Shown here: in pieces, positions 23,401-35,162 of the stretch
Numbering within the stretch: the stretch's first letter is position 1
Layout: the number at the start of each line of letters is the position of its first letter
Source of the DNA: Multifurca ochricompacta
Lineage: Eukaryota; Basidiomycota; Agaricomycetes; Russulales; Russulaceae
Length of the DNA: 64,000 nucleotides
Assembly: GCA_022496185.1 (NCBI GenBank)
Contig: WTXG01000016.1
Location: forward strand, 248,001 to 312,000
Direction of reading: 5' to 3'
Translations under genes and position numbers: made by a program
The notes under the pieces: generated by a model
Databases searched by the model: none
What the model was told of the DNA's origin: nothing
Seen by the model: the letters and a program-made list of their open reading frames with translations, nothing else

Positions 23401-26142
23401 CGTTCTCGGGCAATCCGACCATCTGAGGCGTACAGACAACCGGTGGTACGACGGACGCTGGGAGAAGCGACGGTAAGCGAATGTGTGCGATAAGATTCGA
23501 CGTCATGTTAATACGCTCGAGCGAGCCGCAGTTCCAGAGAGCCGCGGGGAACTCGGTCAGGTTGTTATTGTGCACATCGAGCCGCTCAAGCCTCTGTAAC
23601 GGCCAATGCTCGACGGGAGGGCGCCGAGGAGATTATCGGAGCATGAAATGACTGCAGTAGGCTGAGCTCGCCAAGCGACTCAGGAATCGCGCGAAACTTG
23701 TTGCGATCCAAAATCAGCTCCTCGAGGCTCGTCAACTGCCCGAGTGCAAGGTCATCGAGCGATGATAATTTGGCACTGGAAACGTTGAGGTAAGTCAAGG
23801 CGACAGGGGTCCGGCCCACGGGCCCAGGGGCAGGGAAATCTGCGTAATGTCGTTATGTGAGATGTGAATTTTCTTGAGGAGAGGTCCCGATGACAAGTCC
23901 AATGCCTGCACATCATTGTGGCCGACCAAAAGTTCCTCGAGGCTCGGCAGGAGACTAACAGCGCCAAGCTCTGTGATGTTGTTCCGCCTGCAGTCAGGAT
24001 GGCCAAGCTTGAAAGATGTCTAAACTATCTGGAATGCGAGTCACCCGATTGCCCACGATGACTAGGACCTTTCAGCCGCTGCAAAGAATGCAAATCTTCA
24101 GGAAGCTGCGATATCATGTTGAAGGAAACGTCCAGCTCCTCCAGACTCGATATTTTACAAACCTCTTCCGGAACGTCCTGGAACTTGTTATTCGATATGT
24201 TCAGAAGGCGCAACATGTGCAGCCGAGGGAAGTACCATGGCAGCTTTTCCATCCTGTTGTTTTGCACTCTGAGCTCTTGGAGGTCTGGGAGACGATAAGG
24301 GCAATGTCATTAATGTCGCCAATACGGTTGCTAGAAAGATCGAGTCCCATGAGAGTGGGTAAAGTTCTGCACACTTTGGGGCACCTTCTTGATAGACATG
24401 TTGGACAAGCGAAGTTCCTGCAGAGACGTACATAGCTGAACAAAGTCACCAGGGATATCGAGCATTGGATTACGCGATAGGGTGAGTGATTGATATCCTC
24501 TGCGTGAGCGTACAGAACGACGGGCACTGTCCGCAACTTTTGTTCGTGAGATCGACATTTTTGTAGTCCGTAAAGATCATGTCTTCCTCCTGACCGCTTG
24601 ATTATCAGCTCGCGGGAATCAAAGATAACTGATGATGAGCTACTGACCGCGGGTCCCAAGACTGTGCTTTTATACACGAATTTCATTAAGAAGCTGAGAT
24701 CCCTTCACCAAGGGTATCTAACCCATCAGCCACATCGTAGCCGGCCTGCTCTAGACGCCTTCGTACGATATCTGCTGGACGTTCGGTCTGGGCGAGCATA
24801 CGCTCTGTAGATGCGTGTCAACAAGCTCTGACACAGAGCGAAACGGCCCAACTTACCTCTCCCGCGCTCCTTAAGGTACAGCCTGTGGTCTTCGCGCTCC
24901 CCTGGACTAAGTAGCGTCGCATTGAGCGCGCCGGAAAGTTGTCCGACGGTCGTGGCCAAGCCGCAAGTCAGAATGTGGTACTCGTTATTTGCGCGGTATA
25001 CCCGAATCTTGTAATTGCGCGTCTCTATGCCCTGACTCTGTAGTGTACGAGTCATCGTCGCCCTCCTACGCGCCTTGCGCTTGCTTGCCGAAGCCTTCTC
25101 GTCTTCTGAGCTGGACACGTCCGGTTCAGGCTGGTCGCCTGAGACCCAGCTGGGTGGTGCCTTCCAGGCGGCCTTACCGTCCTGCACACCTGATGGGGGC
25201 GAAACGAGCTGGGGTGGCAACACAGCTGGCGCAATGGCATGTGGAGACATCCTACGGTGGTCGATCGCGGCTTCACGGCCGCGTATGATTGGAGAGGATG
25301 CTAAAAATGGGTCGCTAAATACGGGGCCGCCATAATGAGGGGGAGTGGAAGAGGACGAGGAGGGTGTGAGCACTCGGCCGCCCGTACGGGAACCGCTCGT
25401 GCTTGCCTCGCCGAAACCGGCGCCTGAGGTAGGTGGGCTATTAGTCAATTTGGGGAGCAGCGAAGGGTCAATTATCCCTTCCATGCGCTCCAAATTCAGA
25501 TCAAGGTTGAACTCAGGTTGTAAGGTGGATGGGACGGGGGGAACAGTGTTGCCTTTTGACTTCTTCTTCTCGCGACCCCGAACGCCGCGTAATGCGCTCC
25601 TGCCTGGTGAGGAGTCCATCTGGAGGAAGGAGCTGTCACCACTGCCTGAAGAGACAAAGGCAGGGAGTGGTGGATGTAATCTGTTGATAGCGGCTTGGTT
25701 TTCTCTTTCCTCGGACTCAAGCCTCACCTTGCTGCGTGCACGTCTAATGGCATTGAACGGATTCATGAAGGACTTGGGCTTTCTGAGCTCCCTATGGCCG
25801 TTGCTAGTTGAGCTACCTGCAATGCTTATGTGGTCTTCTGCACTATTGGACTCAGTAGACCGGGTTGACCGACCACTTTGGTGGCGCGGGGGCGAAAAGG
25901 ATGGCATCTTAGCACCAAGGCCAAATGATTTTGGGCCTTTCGAAGGCTACGTTTGAGGGAAAAAAAAAAGGGCAAGAAGGGTTAGGCGCGGCAAGGGAAA
26001 TGAAGCCGTAAAGGGGGGAAGAGACGCGTACAGGTTCGTCCGTCCAGACTAAGTTACTAGTAGATTGTGGTGGAGGAGATTGGGCGAATGGTGATGATAG
26101 AGACTGGGGATTTCGAGGGTAACCATGAGTACCTAAAGCCAT
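20410..26142 (-). CDS. CYR1: Adenylate cyclase (Cyr1 type: RA, LRR, PP2C-like, class III cyclase)
   Basis: This makes cAMP from ATP for PKA signalling; the fungal enzyme is a peripheral membrane protein activated by Ras or G-alpha. Exon 1 (26032-26142) begins MALGTHGYPRN and is followed by intron 25908-26031. Exon 2 holds a Ser/Pro-rich region and the Ras-association domain (NYKIRVYRANNEYHILTCGL, about 24860-25030). After intron 24805-24856 comes the ERPADIVRRRLEQAGYD segment, then many leucine-rich repeats (about 22880-24690). Intron 22877-22942 separates the last repeats. The uninterrupted 756-codon part (20410-22680) has a PP2C-like domain and the catalytic domain: FTDIVNSTHLWD, KTEGDAFMVAF, GIHCGTPV and YYGPMVNRASRVA. 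In the PP2C-like part, two positions normally Asp in active phosphatases read NVGNAL and NNGLWD, so it is probably inactive. The LRR region contains at least ten one-base frame breaks. Order and content of domains are diagnostic. Confidence 0.9.
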
Positions 26143-26685
26143 GACAAGATAGGACAGAGGGAGAAGGGGGGGTACAGAGGGAAAAAGGAAAGCGAAAACA
26201 AAGATCAGAGAACGGATTGGATTATTATTTATCAAGAGTCAAGTCAAGTCAAGTCAAGTTGTTTTGAAGGCACCGGCGCCCCCGGGCCCGGATATTCTCT
26301 AAATTATTATTTACACACTACAACAACTTTTAAATCTTTCTCTTTTACTCTTTTACTATACTATAGTTATAAAAAATGTATGTGCATGAATTATCTTGAA
26401 CGTTTGGCTTGGAACGCTTGAAACCATGAAGCCATGATGAGCCATGACGACGGACTACCGATCCCCTCCGAAAAATTACTATATAAAGTAATAAAATGGC
26501 CGAGACCTCCGAGTTGGCCGAAAGGGGGTCTCGCCAATCCTCGCCTCGACCACCGGACCACCGACCTCGACCGACACCCCCTCTAACACAGCAAATTGAA
26601 GAACGCTTAGACCTGCCAAGGCCAAAGCCAACGACGGGTGGTGTCTTCACCTTTTTTCACCCCTGCAAATCCTCCCCCAGTTGCC
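26143..26685. promoter_or_regulatory. Shared divergent promoter (adenylate cyclase / NIPA transporter)
   Basis: About 540 bp between two divergent start codons with no gene inside. It contains an AAGTC pentamer repeat (26236-26260), an AT-rich stretch (about 26300-26380) and a CT-rich segment before the transporter ATG. No specific operator was identified. Confidence 0.5.
26236..26260. repeat. (AAGTC)n pentanucleotide repeat
   Basis: Roughly four to five tandem AAGTC units, the last imperfect, in the divergent promoter about 95 bp upstream of the adenylate cyclase start. Confidence 0.8.
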
Positions 26686-29373
26686 ATGTCCTCTTCGACC
26701 CCTTCCCCTTCTTCTTCTGCCAAATCTTCCTTTCAGGCTCCTAGCAGTCTAAAGGTTTTCCACTTATCCTCCATAATGGTCCCCTCTTACTTAACCATCC
26801 ATCCAGGTTGTTGGCATCGTCCTCGCCATTGCTAGTGGTGTTCTCATCGGATCTAGCTTCGTCTTCAAGAAGAAAGGTTTGTTACGCCTCGCAGGCCGGG
26901 CAGACAGCGGGTGAAGGCGTCGCTTACTTGAAATCGGTGCGTCACCTGCTCCATCATCTTCCGATGCCCATCCGAACTATGCCCTTGATAGGTATTATGG
27001 TGGACTGGCATGATTAGTTCGTCCTTTCCTCTCTTTCTTCCTTCGGATTCCAGGCTGGCCTGACCATATTAGTGATGATATTGGGAGAGCTATGTAACTT
27101 TGCCGGTGTGTGACCTGCCACCCCAATTTTGGATATCTTTAATTGATTATCTTCCCTAAAGCTTACGCTTTTGTCGAAGCACTCGTCGTCGTGCGTCTCT
27201 TTCTTATTATTTCCTTCCCGCGCTTGACCCGTCTCCCCAGACCCCCCTTGGAGCGCTTTCCGTTGTAATATCAGCCATATTGTCTTCAATATTTCTCAAC
27301 GAGAAGCTTACGTTCTTTGGATGGCTTGGGTGTGCATTATGTATTGTCCGTTTGGTTTCATATTCTCGACATCCATTCGCTAAACAGCCAATTTAGATTG
27401 GATCCACCATCATCGCTCTAAATGGTCTGTCAACCAATCCCCGCTTCAGAGTTCTAATTCACTGAATAGTTATCAAAGGACCCCGGGAAGCCTCCGTTGG
27501 ACAGATAGTCGAATTTCAGCATTTATTCCTGTCTCCTCTCTTTGTCGTATTCGCATCTCTTCTTATTGCGGGTTCATTGAGCATCATCTTTTATTTTGGG
27601 CCCAAGTCATTCTTTGCTCATGTCTCCTCCCGTTTCGTCATACTGATACACCCCCCAAGATACGGAAGCAAGAATATGATATGGTACATCCTTGTTTGCA
27701 GCTTGATCGGTGGGCTCAGCGTCAGTGTAACCACCGGGCTGGGAGCTGCTATTGTTACGACCGTAATGGGCGATAATCAGGTTGGTTTCTCCAAACCTTA
27801 AACTCCAGCTCCCATCCATCAACGCGTTATTCCTAGTTTAAACACTGGTTTATTTATTTTCTCTTGATATTTATCGCCGTGACATTGGGTGAGTTCGACT
27901 TCCCGTCCAAAAACTGAACTGAACTAAACTGAACTGAAATCTTTGTGTAGTGACTGAGGTCTTTTACCTTAACAAAGCTCTCGCTCTCTTCAACACTGGT
28001 AAGTACACATTCGAACTTCTTAAATAGAAGTAAAAAGTAACCAAGTTTCCTTTTCTAGCTATGGGTAAGCTTTCCGTCTACCCCAAATTCACAATTGGTG
28101 CTCATCCACAACATCAGTCACCCCTACTTACTATGTAATCTGTACGTCCCTTCCGTCTTCCGTCTTCCGTCCCTCCTTTTCTTACCGCCAGGCAGTCTCG
28201 TTTTGCTCTATGGTCACCACGGTGGTACGTTTGAGTGTCAATGCCAAGAACCACAAGCGTAATTATGTCATTTAGGTCCTCTTCAAAGGACTCAAAGCCT
28301 CCGCCAGTCAAATTATCACCATCGTCATGGCATTTCTCGTTATTTGCGTGGGAATCACCATCCTTCAGATGTCCAAAGTTGATCCGACAGAGTTCAAGAA
28401 GCTTGATCGTCGTTCCACGATCCTCCTTCAGGCCGCCCGGAAACAGACGGAAGCCATGGAAGAAAAATCCGTCTCGGGTGTTGAGGACCCTGGAATTGAC
28501 ACTCTGCGAGGGTCTTTCGGTACCGTTGGTAGCATTATTCGCGCCCGTAGTGCCCGCCGCATCAGCCAATCCAGCCGTGGTTCCGTTCGTTCAAGTCGGT
28601 TCGGAGGTTCCAGTACACATATTGACCTCGAGCGCGGTGATTCGAAACGACCATCTGACGCTTCAACTGTAAACCTCAGCGATTATAGCGCGATGCAAAG
28701 ACACCAACTTTTTGATCCTCCCGTCCCCCGCTTAGACGTCGCAGAGTCTGATTCAATATCTTTGTCTAGCCAGTCAGCACGCAAGCCGACGATCAAGTTT
28801 GGCCAGGAAGAGGTCGTCCACTCTTACCACCGTGGTACTACTGGCAAGGACGATTTGGCCACACACGAGCGTCGCCTCGCCCTTCATGGCCCTAGCCCGC
28901 TTGCATCGCCCCATTCAACTGAACGGCCGAGTCTCTCCCTTCCAGAAAACTTTAGAGGGGACCCGCTGCGTCCGCAGCAGTCCTCAGCGACTCCTACCTC
29001 CGGACTCCCCTTGTCGTTGTCGTATGACCCTGACACTCATGGCCTACGCTCGGCACCACCGCGTGTAGGTATGTCAGGAGAAGTTTACCGTGACCCGTTT
29101 GAGGGCTCCCCGGCTACGACGACACTGCCATCGTTCCCCTCTGTGATGCCCTTCGATGACAACCCTGAGCCACGGCGCTCACACCACTCCCGACAGTCGA
29201 GTTCGCGAGATTACCCCAAGGGCCGCCATCGAGTGGATGACGCAGAGGAAAGGATGTCCCTCTGGGACCCGCAGCAAGACACCAATAGCGAGGAAACGGA
29301 CGTTACTGCGTCACCTGAGTCTCCGCGGGGAACGATCCGTTTGGTCAGTTCGTCGCGGCCGGGCCATTTCTAA
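26686..29373 (+). CDS. NIPA-family (DUF803) magnesium transporter
   Basis: This is a multi-pass membrane protein of the NIPA/SPG6 family, with a proposed role in Mg2+ transport at the plasma membrane or endosomes. A short Ser-rich N-terminus precedes [24 protein letters not shown], the family's first helix. Further helices read [88 protein letters not shown] and [23 protein letters not shown]. The C-terminal tail of about 300 residues is hydrophilic and Ser/Pro-rich. A dozen or more introns, mostly under 90 nt, are needed. Clear examples are 26755-26806 and the one ending just before the YGSKNMIWY exon. One extra base near 26890 shifts the [16 protein letters not shown] segment out of frame. 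Start 26686 was chosen because it directly precedes the conserved N-terminal type; the first intron then joins in phase. Confidence 0.88.
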
Positions 29374-30414
29374 GTAGGCGACCCTATCCAGACTCTGGTT
29401 AGCTGGGAAGCCGTTAGAGTGTGCGGAGTGTTTCGTGTCGTTATCATCATCTCCACCACCTCAATTTCAGCTGCGATATCCCGTTCCCTCTTTTGACTCT
29501 CTGGACTGTGTTTTTTCACCCTTCGGTAGTAAACGATCTAGCAACGTTTTTTTTTTATTTGTAATTCCCCCTTTGGACATACGGAAATACGTGTTTCTTC
29601 TCAGCGCCCTTGTAAGATGTAGAGATAGAATCAGCAACGTTAACTTGACCGTCCTCTCAAACCCTCTCTCTTCGTCTCTCTTCCTACAAAGATGCGCGCT
29701 CATGCACTTTTTGGTGACATCCCCATCTTTTTTGATGAATTCGATGCCCGCACGATAAGCAATCATGTGTCCACCTAGCTTTTGCTGCTACCCTTACACG
29801 AGCCATCGATAAAACTCTCGGAGCTAAAAGGAATAGGGTATGACAGCATGCTAGTGGTACAACGGGGTAACGGGGTATTGACCCATCAGCAAATACCCAG
29901 GGGAAAACGAAATAAAGAACCAAAGACCAGGGCAAATACAAGGATGATGGGAGAGGGGAATTCTTCTTTTAGTTTATTTTTTTTCTCAAGCCGTAAAACA
30001 CCCAAGGGTATAATCGGTAGATTGCGAGAGACTTTCCAACAACAACTTGCTGAAAACGGAAAAATCTCCGCACCTCGGGTGAGAACGAACCCCTGACCCC
30101 CCCCCCCCCACCGCTCAAATGAGAACCGAAAAGGAAAGATGCGGAAAACGGAACGCAGAACCGGAAAAAAAATAAAATAAAGAAAAAACAAGGACAGGTA
30201 CAGTACAACTGACAGCAGCACAGCAAGGAAGGGAGGAGAGAGAGAGAGAGCGACGCAAAGCGAAAATGTTCAGAGATATGGGATATGACAAAAACAAAAC
30301 AACCCAGATAGCACAGTGGTTTGCGGGCCCCAGCTCGTGCTTCGGTGATTTCATGGACATCACTTTTTTTTTCTTTTGAAAAAAAAAAGAGAGAGAAAGA
30401 AAACAACCCCAGTT
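29374..30414. other. Convergent intergenic region, low complexity
   Basis: This lies between the 3' ends of the transporter and a minus-strand Zn2Cys6 gene. It contains poly-T, poly-C (30100-30111), GA-rich (30235-30251) and A-rich tracts. The long minus-strand frames here are low-complexity Phe/Leu/Ser translations and are not credited. Confidence 0.55.
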
Positions 30415-32664
30415 TCATGCCCCAACCTGCGACAGCCTAAATGGCGCTCGGGTTTGGGTTTTGCTTGGGATAGTAGTTGTACTAACAATAGCAGTAGCAA
30501 TACCGGTAGCGGTACAACCAACGTTGCATGACCCTGGCACGCCTTCAGACAGGGCAGGGTCCTGAGGCTTGCGCTGACCACGACGCGAGGTAAGCGGGTA
30601 TTGACAACGGAGATGGCGTTTCGCGCATTGACTATTTTTTTTTTTTCATCGTCATTCGGGGGATTTTTTTTTTTTCCATTTCAGATAAAAAAAAAAATCG
30701 AGAGGACGCGTGGAAGGGCAAAGGAGTGGGAGCGGGTAGGGTTGAGTGAGTGAGTGAGAAAAGGGGGAAGGGGGAAAGGGTGGTGAGATGGTATGAGGGC
30801 GTAGATGATTGGCAAGCGAGCGGACGGGGTCGGTTTGGATATATGAAGCAAACTACGTCAGCGGGGGTAAAAGAGAGAGAAAGGAAAAGGAAAAGGAAGA
30901 GAGGAGAGATCAAATAACGATAAGGAATGTGATCCGTCATGCCCTAGGGGCACGACGCCGGTCCCATGGGAGGATGCGGCCTGAGCATAAAAAGCTGGGG
31001 CGTCTCTCTCTCCCATTTGAGACTTTAATTTTCAAGGCAAGCAGGTCGGGGACCGAATGGCCCACTTTTAAGCAGCCTTTAAGGCCATCATAAAACATCC
31101 ACATCCACCACACACCCACAACAAACAACCCACATCGTCTCCTTCTCCCCCTCCCCCAGGGTTTTTTTCTTTTCCCTGGCATGTTACTCGAGCTTTCTCT
31201 TTTTTTTTACTCACCTGCACGTCCTGTCCTCGCCACCCTCGCTCTTGGGATGACATGCAATCTTGCGACCTCTACAGAAGAAGCAGGCCAGGAATGGATC
31301 TTTCTTTGGCTGCTTTTTCCCACGCCGCCCGCGGCGCGATGGTGAACCGTCGTCGTTGTCGTGCTCGTCGTACTCACCGCCGCGACCGTGCCCCTTTGGC
31401 TCAGTCTCAGGGTATGTAATGAATGTCAAGGTCTGTAGAATCGGGCTCGGGGGCTGCGGCGTCAGCGTCGACGATGAAGATGGGGACAACCCCCCAACAC
31501 CGAAGATGCCCAAATCCCTAGACTCGAACTCAGTCTTGACAACATCCTCGGGGTATGGTAGGTGGTCCATCGGAGACTGTCCACGCGGCGGAAGACTTGG
31601 TGGCTCGGCTGTTTGTTGTCTCAACTTGGACACGGGTGCAGCTGCCGTCGTGGCTGTAGAAAAAGGTACGCCCGACACTGATACCGGCACCGGTACCGGT
31701 GCTGCCGCAGCTGCTTCTGCTGCTGCTGTTGTTGTTGTTGTTACTATATACTGACCTTGATCTTCAGGGGTCGACGCAGCCAAGTATGGCTGGTGTTCCT
31801 CTTTTACGAGCACCGGCGCATAGTGGCGTTGAAGAACCGAATTAGGGGCAAACGGGTTCCCATACAGTTCAATTTGATTATAATCGCCATCTGTCGCTTG
31901 GAAGGTGGCAGCAGTTCCCTGGTACAAGGTCCTGAGAATCCGTACCATCGCCCACAGGAGGTTAGTGGGTACTCACCTCGTACATTACGGCTCGCGCCAT
32001 TGCGTCCTGCGGCACGGGGTCATGCCCACTTTCACCCTGGTTTGGGGCAATGGTCGGGTGCGGGGCGGGCCGGGGATAGCTGTTGCAAAGCTTGGCACTG
32101 TCAAAGTGGTGGTTGGTTCCTCATAGAGAAAGCCGGCAGTGCCGTAAGGTGCCGCATAAATAGTAGAGAGACCAGACGGAAAAGGTTCGACACCAGCTGC
32201 ATGGCGAGGTTCAGTGGAAGGTAGATCTTGGTTGCCATAACACGAAGGGGGATAATACATAGCATCCACTGGAAGCGCCGTCGACACAAGACAGGGAGTA
32301 TGTACCTGTGCCGTCGGCCAATACGACATCGAGGCGTCAGAAGGAGTAAAAGGCACCCTCTCAGACACATCGTTCTGGAGATCACATAACCCTGGGGGGG
32401 GTTTCTGAATTGCAGGTACTGTCATATGGAGGGGATCAAAGGGATATTGGTTTTTTTTTAGAATCGCGTATCAGGAGTACAGGTACTAGGACAGACCTGA
32501 TAGTTTACCCGCTGCTGCTCATCCGAGTCATTCACGTGATGAAGTGTAGTGGTATATGAGCCTCCAGCATTGGCGGCGGCAGTATAATCAATGATGACAT
32601 GTTCAGGGTAGCAATCCCAAGTGGTGGTTTGGGTATGTTGTGGTTGTGGAAGCAAAGGTTCCAT
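30415..32664 (-). CDS. Zn2Cys6 (fungal binuclear cluster) transcription factor
   Basis: Predicted nuclear DNA-binding regulator; target genes are unknown. It starts with MEPLLPQPQ (32664) and runs through a Gln/Thr/Pro-rich N-terminal half, an Ala/Thr/Val low-complexity tract (about 31680-31745) and a basic GRRGKKQPKK segment. The zinc cluster follows: CFFCRGRKIAC...DRTC from one exon, and QCAKRHLRCQYP from the next, giving all six cysteines. These halves are joined by a 583-nt intron (30632-31214), very long for this window. The last exon ends RGQRKPQDP...QVGA at 30415. An intron of about 60 nt near 31930 rejoins VMYE to GTAATFQ in phase. One frame break near 32070 (CCCCGG) and an ambiguous first intron (about 32420-32500) remain. 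Unusually, the cluster sits at the C-terminus. A related gene lies at 43009-44115 on the other strand. Confidence 0.75.
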
Positions 32665-33310
32665 GAGAGTGTTGGATGGGGTTGGAGTACAGAGACGCCA
32701 ACGAAAGGCGAAAGCAACGGGTCGAAAGATGGTTTTCGAGGACCGTGTTCTGATTAAATACTATTCGGCGTGTGGTCCCTGATCTAAAAGGCTGGGGGGA
32801 GGGGGGGGGAGGGGTAGACCACCTGGCGGCGGTAGATTGCGACGAGCGCCGGGCCCACGATTACACTCCAGTTGCGAACCACGCTCAAGCGAATTACGCC
32901 CTGTCCGTTCCTGGTCAGTGTAATTACAATTTAGACATAGATCGTTTGCGCTAGTCTGACCACGGCTGGAAATAATTGCCCAGAAACAAGCCATCAAAAC
33001 GGCAAGCGTATGGCGTGTTCATGTAAGTTCGATGTGAGAAGAAACCCTCTCCTCTCTTCTCCCCCCCTCATCCTCCTCATTCCCATGACCCCTTGTCTCC
33101 AGCCCCATTTCTCTGTCCATGGCATGGTGATATCAATACTCGTACCTTGCACCCGCACCCGCACCCACCCAACGTGTCAGATGTCAGATGGATGCCAGAT
33201 ATTCTGCTGCTTCGCAATGGACCCAACGCACATCTGTCGCCCAACATGAGCTTCCATTGGACACACACATCCCGCGTCTTTCTTTTCAAAGCGTTCGTTT
33301 CTTCCTTCCG

Positions 33311-33330
33311 TTTCGTTTCGTTTCGTTTCG
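33311..33330. repeat. (TTTCG)4 pentanucleotide repeat
   Basis: Four perfect TTTCG units in intergenic DNA. The same pentamer recurs at 48436-48450 inside an intron. Confidence 0.85.
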
Positions 33331-34910
33331 TTCAGTACAATTCAGTTTTCGTTTTCTGACGTGTAAGAGAGAACCTGTACATCTAGCACTAGTGCCTGAG
33401 ATGACCCAGAGCTTGTCCTCTCCTACATATTTCTTTTTCTTCTTATCCGGGTGGGGTTCGTTGCCTGTGACTGTGAGATTGGGCATAGGTACATCCCCAT
33501 GGGGAATAACGATGCCCTGCCATTGCCACAAGTGTTTTGCATTTTTTTTATTTAAATTTATCTGGGTAGTCATAACAAACGGTTAACGTCAATGTGAACT
33601 TCCAGTTCACCCGCACAGGGGGGGAAGCCAATTGACACCTAACAAATATAGAGATATCATATCACCCGTGCGGAGGCGGGGTTCGGTAGGTTCGGTAGGT
33701 TCGGTAAGTTAGGTTTGAGTTTGAAGACCCTCCTCGATTATATCTTCTCTTCTGTCAGCTGACAACTGAAACTGTGTGCGTACCCACTGTATTAAAAGCT
33801 TCCATGCTTCTCGGCTGTCGGGTTATTTCCATGGATCCATGGATCATCCACTTCAACATCATTTACTTACTGACCGGTGATGACCAGCTAAAGCTAAGGC
33901 CATGGGCATCCCTCCTCCTATAACCTATGCATGCTAGGGCAGGGCTGAGGCTAAGAGGTGAGGCGAGGATCTTACCCAAACAAATACACAAACAAATAAA
34001 CAAACAAACAAACAAAAACCGGCTGGATCTACCAGCCAAGAGTTGGGTGCGGGTATAAATCACTAACAATCAACAACATCTCTCTTTATGCAAACTCATT
34101 TTTTGCAGAACATGGAAACTCCTCGAGGGCTTGACCACCTCGTGCGTCGTGAGAAAGAAAAGTCTGAGGGGAAATCCGTTCCCTTTCTGTGCCTTTTTAA
34201 CTTTACACCTCTCCACCCGTGGTCTTGGCCATTTCCGGTCATTACAGACACACCAGGGGGGAAGGGGACATTAGCCCCTTTTCTCTGCCACCCGTATATC
34301 TTACAGTTGAATATATGTCAGGTGGTTAAATGATCCGGGGGATGAAGTAGGCGTGCCACCCCATACCTGACAAACTGAGATCGATGATATGCACGCACGC
34401 ATTATTATCACAAGGATAAGGATGATCCTGTCCACAGGTGACAAAGTCCGAGTTACTCCGAGGAACACACCGCGGAGGGACAGGAGCTCGTGTCAGTGCG
34501 ACTTGATGCTCCATTGAACTATTGAACATTGAACCTATCGAACCTAAACCTGCGACGGTTCTTCTAATCTAATTCGGTCTGGGCCACAAGCCTCTGACTG
34601 GCCTGGCAATTTCCGACGACTGTGTTCAATGTTCAATACAGTGTCGTTGGCGTTGGTTCCCGTGGAGGAAGAGTGGTTGAATTCGCATTTCGCCTTCTTG
34701 GTCAAACGAATACATACCTATTGCCTGCTGCGCCGCAAAGTCGTTTACTGAATGGCTTTTACATCGTTGTATGGGTGACGTACACCAAGCGGGCATTCCT
34801 CCACCCCTAGCCTGGTGGTAACGAATAGAGCGTTTAACTGATTACATCGACATCGATTCGGGCGCCTGATAGCACAGTTCGATGACACATGTGGAATTGA
34901 AATGAAGATC

Positions 34911-34933
34911 GCTCGCTCGCTCGCTCGCTCGCT
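34911..34933. repeat. (GCTC)n tetranucleotide repeat
   Basis: About 5.5 perfect GCTC units in the intergenic region downstream of Spc3. Confidence 0.85.
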
Positions 34934-35162
34934 GGTTGCAGGCGCAACAGGGAAGAGTGATGGCTCCCGGCCTTGCCGGAGGTTTTGGGGGGGGGGAGAG
35001 CGCCTCACAGTGACCAGTTATAAAATTCGAGATTCCCCGCAATAGCAAATCCATCAAAAAGGCTTCCCTTTTGTGTTACACTAGTCAGCTGCTGGAGGTA
35101 ATGATTGGCATTTGCCGTAGTCTGGAAATTTACTATTTCCAAACGACAAATGACAGGGGCGG

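Larger units (their letters stand above)
32665..35162. other. Long intergenic region, no gene supported
   Basis: About 2.5 kb upstream of the Zn2Cys6 gene and downstream of Spc3. It contains G-runs (32788-32812), TTTCG pentamers (33311-33330), TTCGGTAGG repeats (about 33680-33712), an AAAC-rich stretch (about 33980-34015) and a GCTC tetramer array (34911-34933). Frames present are short, in conflicting phases and lack family motifs. Confidence 0.5.

Noticed and set aside
29886..30418. Overlapping minus-strand frames of 111-149 codons
   Set aside because: They are Phe/Leu/Ser-rich translations of homopolymer and GA/CT tracts with no conserved motif. The true end of the Zn2Cys6 gene is at 30415.
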